Assembly: GCF_900100155.1 (NCBI RefSeq)
Contig: NZ_FMTP01000003.1
Location: forward strand, 62,001-126,000
DNA from: Ancylobacter rudongensis
GTDB taxonomy: Bacteria > Pseudomonadota > Alphaproteobacteria > Rhizobiales > Xanthobacteraceae
Length of the DNA stretch: 64,000 nt
Direction: 5' to 3'
The translations under genes were made by a program, and so were the position numbers. Numbering within the stretch: the stretch's first letter is position 1; each line of letters starts with the position of its first letter. This document shows positions 58,275 through 64,000 of the stretch, one piece after another. The notes under the pieces are model-generated. The model searched no databases and was not told the DNA's origin. It worked only from the letters and a program-made list of their open reading frames with translations.

Positions 58275-59875
58275 TCACGACCCAACGCACCGACTTCTTC
58301 GGCCCGGCCCGCCCGACCCTGTTCGCCCGCGATGCGGCGATCGCCACCTCGCACCCGCTGGCAACGGCGGCCGGGCTGGAGGTGCTGCAGGCCGGCGGCA
58401 ACGCGATGGACGCGGCGCTGGCGGCGGTGGCGGCGCAATGCGTGGTCGAGCCGGCAATGACCGGCATTGGCGGCGACTGCTTCGTGCTCTACGCGCCCAA
58501 GGGTCAGCCGACCGTGGCGCTGAACGGCAGCGGCCGCGCGCCGATGGCCGCCAGCGTCGAGGCGCTGAAGGCCGCCGGGCTCACCACCGAGATTCCCCGC
58601 ACCAGCCCGCATGCCGTCACCGTGCCGGGGGCGATTTCCGCCTGGACGCGGCTGCACGCGGACTATGCCAGCCTGCCGCTCGACCGGCTGTTCGCCCGCG
58701 CCATCGACTATGCCGAGAACGGCTACCCCATCACCCAGCGCGTCGCCTTCGACTGGGCCGACGATGCGCCGCTGCTGGCGCAGGACGAAAACGCCAGCGC
58801 CTTCTTCCTGAAGGCCGGCAAGCCGCTGCTGGCCGGCGACCGCCACGCCCAGCCGCTGCTCGGCCAGCGCATGCGCGACATCGCCGCCCGGGGCGCGGCG
58901 GCCTTCTATGAGGGCGAGACCGCTCAGTCCGTGGTGCGCTATCTCAACAGCCTCGGCGGGCTGCACACGCTGGACGACTTCGCGGCGATGACGAACGGCG
59001 CCTTCTACACCACGCCGATCTCCAGCGACTACCGGGGCTATACGGTGGAGGAATGCCCGCCCAACGGGCAGGGCCTGGCGGCGCTGATGATCCTCAACAT
59101 CCTGCGCGAGTTCGACCTCGGCGAGGGAATGTCGCTGTCCGACCGGGTGCATCTCCACGCCGAGGCCGGCAAGCTCGCCTATTACAACCGCGACGCCCTG
59201 CTCGCCGACCCCGCCGCGATGACGGCGCCGGTGGAAGAGCTGCTCTCGCGCGAGACAGCCCGCCGCCTGGCCGCGCGGATCGACATGGGCCGCGCTTTGC
59301 CGCCGGCGCTGTGGGACGAGCCGGAGCACAAGGACACGGTTTATATCAGCGTCGTCGACCGCGACGGCAACATGGTGTCGTTCATCAACTCACTGTTCCA
59401 CGGCTATGGCTCGACCCGTATCGATCCGGCCACCGGCGTGCTGCTGCATTCGCGCGGCGCCTCGTTCCGGCTGATCGAGGGCCACCCCAACGCCATCGCC
59501 GGTGGCAAGCGGCCGATGCACACCATCATCCCCGGCCTGCTGCGCAAGGACGGGGAAGCCGTCGGCGTGTTCGGCGTCATGGGCGGGCAGTACCAGGCCT
59601 CCGGCCAGGCGGCGCTGCTCTCGGGCCTGTTGGATCGCGGGCTCGACCTGCAGAACGCGGTGGATGCGCCGCGCTCCTTCGCCCATGACGGCGTGCTGGA
59701 GATCGAGCGCACCTATCCCGAAAGCCTGCCGGCCGAGCTGGAGGCGCGCGGCCACAAGGTCACCTCAGCCGTCGAGCCCTTCGGCGGCGCGCAGATCATC
59801 CTGCGCGATCCCGCCAGCGGCTTCCTGCTGGCCGGTTCCGACCCGCGCAAGGATGGCTGCGCGATGGGTTTCTAA
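58271..59875 (+). CDS. ggt: Gamma-glutamyltransferase-family Ntn hydrolase, cytoplasmic
   Basis: A 534-residue protein of the GGT family. It has ATSHPLATAAGLEVLQAGGNAMDAALA near the N-terminus, GIGGDCF, and the self-cleavage site with the new N-terminal Thr in KDTVYISVVDRDGNMVS (about 357), then GGKRPMHTIIPGL and VMGGQYQASGQ. There is no signal peptide, unlike classical periplasmic GGT, so it should act in the cytoplasm on a pathway intermediate. GTG 58271 overlaps the lactonase stop. Its substrate may be a gamma-glutamyl amide or another amide or cephalosporin-like acyl compound. Confidence 0.9.
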   Translation: MITTQRTDFFGPARPTLFARDAAIATSHPLATAAGLEVLQAGGNAMDAALAAVAAQCVVEPAMTGIGGDCFVLYAPKGQPTVALNGSGRAPMAASVEALKAAGLTTEIPRTSPHAVTVPGAISAWTRLHADYASLPLDRLFARAIDYAENGYPITQRVAFDWADDAPLLAQDENASAFFLKAGKPLLAGDRHAQPLLGQRMRDIAARGAAAFYEGETAQSVVRYLNSLGGLHTLDDFAAMTNGAFYTTPISSDYRGYTVEECPPNGQGLAALMILNILREFDLGEGMSLSDRVHLHAEAGKLAYYNRDALLADPAAMTAPVEELLSRETARRLAARIDMGRALPPALWDEPEHKDTVYISVVDRDGNMVSFINSLFHGYGSTRIDPATGVLLHSRGASFRLIEGHPNAIAGGKRPMHTIIPGLLRKDGEAVGVFGVMGGQYQASGQAALLSGLLDRGLDLQNAVDAPRSFAHDGVLEIERTYPESLPAELEARGHKVTSAVEPFGGAQIILRDPASGFLLAGSDPRKDGCAMGF

Positions 59876-59901
59876 GGCCCGGAGACTGCAAGGCCTGCTT
59901 G

Positions 59902-59924
59902 GTGGAGCGCCTCAGGCGCTCCAC
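59902..59924. terminator. Bidirectional hairpin between converging operons
   Basis: GTGGAGCGCC (59902-59911) is perfectly inverted at 59915-59924 around TCA, which is the stop codon of the minus-strand GAF gene. It ends both the ggt operon and the converging Opp/amidohydrolase operon. There is no clear U-tract. Confidence 0.6.
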
Positions 59925-60502
59925 GGTCCGAGGCTCTCCGCCACCTCGGCCACACGCTGCGGGCCGCCGAGCCCCATCCAGACGGCGGCAGCGCAGGCGG
60001 CGAACAGCTTCTGCACCCGCAGGTCGGTCTCGTCATAGATGTAGCGGGCCTGCGAGGCGGTGTTGAACATGCCGATCACCTCGCCCTTCCACATGACAGG
60101 CACATAGATCGAGCAGCCGACCCGCCCGGTCTTGATGATCTGCCGGAAGATCGGGTCGACATCGGTGTTCGGCACCACCGCCGCCTGCTTCGTCTGCACC
60201 GTGTGGCCGGGCCGGCTGTCGGTGACGGAGATGCGGGCCCGTCCGAGGCCGAAATTATCGGCAAAGACGATCATGTGGTCGCGGCTCGGCGCGATGAAGA
60301 AGCAGGCGGAGACGACGAACTGCGTCTCGCCCGGCTTCAGCGCGCCGGGCTGGTTCACCGCGTCGGGATCGCCGAGCAGCCCGCGCGTGGCGTTGGTGAA
60401 GTGGCGCACGCCCTCTTCCGGGTCGCTCTCGCGCCAGGCGGCCTCATTGGCGTCGTGCAGCACCTCGATGGCGCGGGCGTGGAAATCGGCGGGGCGGGTC
60501 AT
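59912..60502 (-). CDS. GAF-domain protein
   Basis: A 196-residue protein that is essentially one GAF domain: FFIAPSRDHMIVFADNFG, VVPNTDVDPIFRQIIKTGRVGCSIYVPVMWKGEVIGMFNTASQ, RYIYDETDLRVQKLFAACAAAVW. There is no output domain or membrane segment. ATG 60502 is 8 bp after the amidohydrolase stop. The frame is open much further upstream, but only as a shadow of that gene. It may sense a small molecule or act as an accessory enzyme domain; the function is unknown. Confidence 0.82.
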   Translation of the reverse strand: MTRPADFHARAIEVLHDANEAAWRESDPEEGVRHFTNATRGLLGDPDAVNQPGALKPGETQFVVSACFFIAPSRDHMIVFADNFGLGRARISVTDSRPGHTVQTKQAAVVPNTDVDPIFRQIIKTGRVGCSIYVPVMWKGEVIGMFNTASQARYIYDETDLRVQKLFAACAAAVWMGLGGPQRVAEVAESLGPWSA

Positions 60503-60510
60503 GATCTCAC

Positions 60511-62013
60511 TCAGTGGCTGAGGCGGGCGGGATAGGTGTCGGCGGCGATCTCCATGCACTGGCAGCGCCGATAGATGCGCTCGTAATGCGGGGAGATGCG
60601 CTCCACATCGGTCTCCGAGGCGGCGAGCTGCGGCGCGATGCGTGTGTGCGCCTCGCGGATCTCGTCGATGATCGCCGCCTCGTCGATGCGCGTGAGCTTG
60701 CCGTCGCGCTCGATCACCTCGCCATCGACCATGACGAGGTCGACCTCGGCCCGGCTCGCCGCATAGACCAGCTGGTTCACCGCATTGTTGAGCGGAGTGA
60801 AGGGGATACGGTCGAGCCGGTAGCCGACGAGATCGGCGACGCGCCCCGCCTCCACCGCCCCCAGCTCCTTGCCGCGGCCCAGCGCCCGCGCCCCGCCCAT
60901 GGTGGCGGCATGGAACGCCTCCTCGGCGCCGACCCACTCCGTGTAATCGCCGCGCAGCTTCTGCAGCAGCGCGGCGAGATAGAGCGCGTTCTGCATGTCG
61001 GTGCCCTCGATCGAGCCGCAGCCATCGGTGCCGAGACTCACATTCACCCCGGCCTTCAGCAGTTCGCGCACCGGTGCGAGGCCGGAGCCGACCTTTAGAT
61101 TGGAGGGCGGGTTGTGCTGGATCGACACGCCCGTCTTCGCCAGCAGCTCGATCTCGCGCGGGTTGAGCCAAATGCCGTGGATGAAGGCGGTCTTCGGCTT
61201 CATGAAGCCGATGCGGTGCAGATATTCGATCATGGTCGAGCCGTAGAACAGATGGCCCGTCACCACCTGCATCCGCGTCTCCTGCACATGGATCATCAAC
61301 GGCAGGTCGAAATCGTCCGCCATGCGGCGCACATCGAGCAGAAACTCCTGCGTGCAGCGCTGCGGCGCCGAGGGCGCGGCCATGTAGGCGACGCGGTTGG
61401 TCGAGGGATGGTGGTCGCGTGCCAGCCCGCGCACGAAGTCGAGCAGCTCGGCGCCGCTATACATGCGCGTGCCGTCGAACTCGGCGAGCAGGTCCTTGGG
61501 GAATTCCTCGTCGACAAAGGGCACGGCGCGGAAGAATGGCTTGTCGAACAGGGTGATGCCGACATTGGCGCGGATGCCGATGTCCTCATAGGCCTGGAAC
61601 ACCTGCTCGACATGGTCGGGGCGGATGCGCGGGCTCTGGTTGGTGTCGTCGCACAGCGTGGTGGTGCCGCTGCGCACCGCCTCGATCGCCCCGATCATGG
61701 TGCGCAGATAGACGTCGCGCGGGGTCAGCTCGATCGGCTTCAGCGGCCGGACATAGTTCATCCAGAGCTCAAGCGGCAGATTGTCCTTGCGGCCCTTGTA
61801 GAAGCCCTCATGGCTGTGATGATGGCCATTGATCAGGCCGGCCGCGATCAGCAATTCGCGCCCGTCGATCACCGCTCCCTCGGCCGGCTCGCGCGCGCCG
61901 GCGGGGCGGATCTCGGTGATGAGGCGGCCGTCGATCTCGATATCGACCGGGCCTGGCGACGGGGTGGCAGCCTCGCCGAGAAGGGCGTGGCAGTTCAGAA
62001 TCGTGGTCTTCAC
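60511..62013 (-). CDS. Metal-dependent amidohydrolase/deaminase (SsnA/AtzA-like)
   Basis: A 500-residue TIM-barrel hydrolase with all metal positions of the subtype III group: HxH in LINGHHHSHEG (His64, His66), His in MIHVQETR with the catalytic Glu, His in FIHGIWL, and Asp in LGTDGCGS. Relatives deaminate or dechlorinate heterocycles (guanine, S-adenosylhomocysteine, triazines). Here it is coupled by ATGA overlap to an Opp-type ATPase gene, so it probably processes an imported N-heterocycle or peptide-like compound. Confidence 0.88.
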   Translation of the reverse strand: MKTTILNCHALLGEAATPSPGPVDIEIDGRLITEIRPAGAREPAEGAVIDGRELLIAAGLINGHHHSHEGFYKGRKDNLPLELWMNYVRPLKPIELTPRDVYLRTMIGAIEAVRSGTTTLCDDTNQSPRIRPDHVEQVFQAYEDIGIRANVGITLFDKPFFRAVPFVDEEFPKDLLAEFDGTRMYSGAELLDFVRGLARDHHPSTNRVAYMAAPSAPQRCTQEFLLDVRRMADDFDLPLMIHVQETRMQVVTGHLFYGSTMIEYLHRIGFMKPKTAFIHGIWLNPREIELLAKTGVSIQHNPPSNLKVGSGLAPVRELLKAGVNVSLGTDGCGSIEGTDMQNALYLAALLQKLRGDYTEWVGAEEAFHAATMGGARALGRGKELGAVEAGRVADLVGYRLDRIPFTPLNNAVNQLVYAASRAEVDLVMVDGEVIERDGKLTRIDEAAIIDEIREAHTRIAPQLAASETDVERISPHYERIYRRCQCMEIAADTYPARLSH

Positions 62014-63068
62014 GCGGCGTCTCCCGATGTGGCGAGGCAGTTCTCATTGGCGGACGGGCGGGATGGCAGCCGCCCCTCCTCCACGGCATGGCAGGCGACG
62101 AGCGCCGCCCCGACGCGGAGCGGCAGCGGCCGCTCGCGGGCGCAGCGCGCATTGGCCAGCGGGCAGCGCGGGTGGAAGGCGCAGCCCGTCGGCGGGGCGA
62201 GCGGGCTCGGCACCTCGCCGGACAGACGTGCACGGTCGCGTTTCGGCGCGCGCGGATCGGGCACGGTGTCGAGCAGCAGCCGCGTATAGGGGTGCAGCGG
62301 CCGGGCGAGGATCTGGCCCGCATCGCCCTGCTCGACCAGCCGGCCGAGATACATCACGCCCATGGCGTCGGCCATGTGGGCGACGACGGCGAGATTGTGC
62401 GAGATCAGCAGATAGGTCAGCCCACGTTCGCGCTGCAGGCGCTTCATCAAATTGAGAATCTGCGCCTGCACCGACACATCGAGCGCCGAGGTCGGCTCGT
62501 CGCAGACGATGAAGGCCGGGTTCGCCGCCAGCGCCCGGGCGATGGAGATGCGCTGGCGCTGGCCGCCGGAGAACTGGTGCGGAAACTTGGCGGCATCTCC
62601 GGGCGCAAGGCCGACGGTTTCCAGCAGTTCCGCCACCCGCGCGTCGAGCGCCGAGCCACGCTGCATCAGCCGATGGGTGAGGATCGGCTCGGCAATGATG
62701 CGCCCGACCCGCCAGCGCGGGTTCAGGCTCGCATAGGGATCCTGGAAGATCATCTGCAGATTGCGGCGGTAGGGCATGGCGGCGTGGCGGGTGCGGAAGC
62801 CGGCGATATCGACGCCCATGAAGGAGACGCTGCCACCGCTCGGCGGCTGGATGCCGGCGATCGTGCGGGCGATTGTCGACTTGCCGCATCCGGATTCACC
62901 GACCAGCGCGAAGGTGGAGCCGCGCGTCACCTCAAAATCCACCTCCTCCACCGCATGCACGGTGCGCCGGCCGGCGCCGGTGACGATCCGCTTGATGAGC
63001 GAGGGCGACGCGTCGAAGCGCACGGTGAGCCGGTCGACGGAGAGGATCGTGTCCTTGTGCCCGCTCAT
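62010..63068 (-). CDS. oppF: Oligopeptide/dipeptide-type ABC importer ATPase (OppF/DppF-like)
   Basis: A 352-residue ATPase with Walker A GESGCGKST, QMIFQDPYASLNPR (typical of OppF), signature FSGGQRQRISIARAL, Walker B FIVCDEPTSALDVSVQ and a C-terminal [15 protein letters not shown] cluster typical of the Opp/Dpp group. ATG 63068 overlaps the OppD stop, and the stop overlaps the amidohydrolase ATG. Confidence 0.94.
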   Translation of the reverse strand: MSGHKDTILSVDRLTVRFDASPSLIKRIVTGAGRRTVHAVEEVDFEVTRGSTFALVGESGCGKSTIARTIAGIQPPSGGSVSFMGVDIAGFRTRHAAMPYRRNLQMIFQDPYASLNPRWRVGRIIAEPILTHRLMQRGSALDARVAELLETVGLAPGDAAKFPHQFSGGQRQRISIARALAANPAFIVCDEPTSALDVSVQAQILNLMKRLQRERGLTYLLISHNLAVVAHMADAMGVMYLGRLVEQGDAGQILARPLHPYTRLLLDTVPDPRAPKRDRARLSGEVPSPLAPPTGCAFHPRCPLANARCARERPLPLRVGAALVACHAVEEGRLPSRPSANENCLATSGDAA

Positions 63069-64000
63069 GCCGCGCTCCTCGCCACTGGGTCGGCCAGCCA
63101 GCAGGCGACCTGCGAGGCGCCCACCGCGAAGGTCGGCGGGCGTTCGCTGGCGCAGCGCACCAGCGCGCGCGGGCAGCGGGGATGAAAGGCGCAGCCCGGC
63201 ACCGGCGCGTCCGGGCGTGGCATTGAGCCGGGAATCTGCGCCAGCTCCGCGTCCCGCCGGTGCATGTCGGGGATCGAGGCCATCAGCCCGCGCGTATAGG
63301 GATGGACGGCCTCGCCGAGCAGGCCGGCCGTCGGGCCGAGCTCGACCAGCCGGCCGGCATACATGACAGCGACCCGGTCGGCGACCTCGGCGATCACCCC
63401 CATATCGTGCGTCACCAGCATCACCGTGGTGCCGCGCTCCCGGCACATGGCGCGCAGCAGGTCGAGAATCTGCGCCTGGATCGACACATCAAGCGCCGTG
63501 GTCGGCTCATCGGCGATGATGAGACGCGGCTCGCAGCTGAAGGCGAGCGCCAGCACCACGCGCTGGCGCATGCCGCCGGACATTTCATGCGGGTAGCTCG
63601 CCAGCCGTTCGCGCGGGGCGGGAATGCCGACCTCGGCCAGCAGCCGCGCGGCGCGCTCCACCGCCTCGGCCGGGGTCAGGTCCAGATGGGTGCGGATGGT
63701 CTCGATCAGCTGGTCGCCAATGGTCATCAGCGGGTCGAGGCTGGTCAGCGGGTCCTGGAAGACGGCGGCGATCTCCTTGCCGCGCAATGTGCGCATCGCA
63801 TCGTCGTCCAGCGTGTCGATCCGCCGCCCATCGAACAGGATGCGCCCGCCGGCCTGATAGGCCGGTCGCTCCAGCAGGCCGAGCACGGCGGTGCCGGTAA
63901 CGGACTTGCCGGCGCCGGATTCGCCGACGACGCCGAGAATCTCGCCGGCGGCGATCTCGAACGACACGTCGTCGATCGCGGTCATCGCCCGGCCGCGCCG
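63065..64000 (-). CDS. oppD: Oligopeptide/dipeptide-type ABC importer ATPase (OppD/DppD-like), start outside window
   Basis: At least 312 codons; the frame is open at base 64000 with codons reading RRGRA ahead of an internal ATG. OppD proteins normally begin some 20-30 residues before AIDDVSFEI, so the true start lies beyond the window. It has Walker [10 protein letters not shown], signature [15 protein letters not shown], Walker [17 protein letters not shown] and the [15 protein letters not shown] cluster. Its permeases and binding protein are expected further along the minus-strand operon, outside the window. Confidence 0.92.
   Translation of the reverse strand, partial: RRGRAMTAIDDVSFEIAAGEILGVVGESGAGKSVTGTAVLGLLERPAYQAGGRILFDGRRIDTLDDDAMRTLRGKEIAAVFQDPLTSLDPLMTIGDQLIETIRTHLDLTPAEAVERAARLLAEVGIPAPRERLASYPHEMSGGMRQRVVLALAFSCEPRLIIADEPTTALDVSIQAQILDLLRAMCRERGTTVMLVTHDMGVIAEVADRVAVMYAGRLVELGPTAGLLGEAVHPYTRGLMASIPDMHRRDAELAQIPGSMPRPDAPVPGCAFHPRCPRALVRCASERPPTFAVGASQVACWLADPVARSAA

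Noticed and set aside
59912-61171. A frame extending the GAF protein upstream into the amidohydrolase gene
   Set aside because: The upstream part is out of frame with the intact amidohydrolase; the GAF fold starts after ATG 60502.

Overview
This is a very GC-rich, densely packed window. Most genes in a run overlap by 4 bases (ATGA or GTGA), and GTG or TTG starts are common. The gene families (TRAP, Liv, Pot and Opp importers, many LysR/GntR/GlxA regulators, PgtCBA-type signalling, RTX proteins with a PrtD/HlyD-type exporter) point to a soil or water alphaproteobacterium. I would guess Hyphomicrobiales, perhaps the Xanthobacteraceae (Ancylobacter/Starkeya/Xanthobacter), but nothing in the window proves a genus. 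I saw no tRNA, rRNA, CRISPR array, transposase or phage gene.

Layout. 1-11.1 kb: a type I secretion locus. Two paralogous calcineurin-like phosphoesterases (one cut by the window start, one a 1995-residue RTX protein) flank the inner-membrane exporter pair, and a convergent LysR gene lies between. 11.4-13.0 kb: a divergent ArgP-type regulator and LysE/ArgO exporter with twin operator-like 11-mers. 13.0-22.2 kb: a PgtCBA-like signalling operon (binding protein, sensor kinase, sigma-54 activator), followed by a near-perfect sigma-54 promoter, two 21-bp upstream repeats and an AfuABC-like importer whose binding protein is a paralog of the sensor-side one. 22.3-29.1 kb: a tetronate (four-carbon sugar acid) operon with a CRYL1-like 3-dehydrogenase, GntR regulator, OtnK kinase, TRAP importer and OtnC decarboxylase. 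29.1-35.2 kb: a Pot-type ABC importer with a proline-racemase-family enzyme, run by a divergent GlxA-type regulator.

35.3-47.7 kb holds an 11-gene chemosensory operon of unusual make-up: a soluble receptor with two signalling tips, a triple CheW, CheB, a HEAT-repeat protein, CheR, CheY, CheA, a STAS-like protein, a second receiver, CheC and a hybrid histidine kinase. No flagellar or pilus genes are nearby, so its output may not be motility. This is the part of the window most likely to be a poorly described system.

47.7-59.9 kb: a LysR regulator, a Rid protein and a Liv-type importer run into five enzymes (ureohydrolase-like protein, Rieske oxygenase, 2-hydroxyacid dehydrogenase, LigI-like lactonase, gamma-glutamyltransferase), which looks like an unassigned catabolic pathway for a nitrogenous compound. 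59.9-64.0 kb: a convergent operon with two Opp-type ATPases (one cut by the window end), an SsnA/AtzA-like amidohydrolase and a GAF protein. In four importers a GC-rich hairpin or palindrome sits directly after the binding-protein gene, which probably lets that gene be expressed above its partners.
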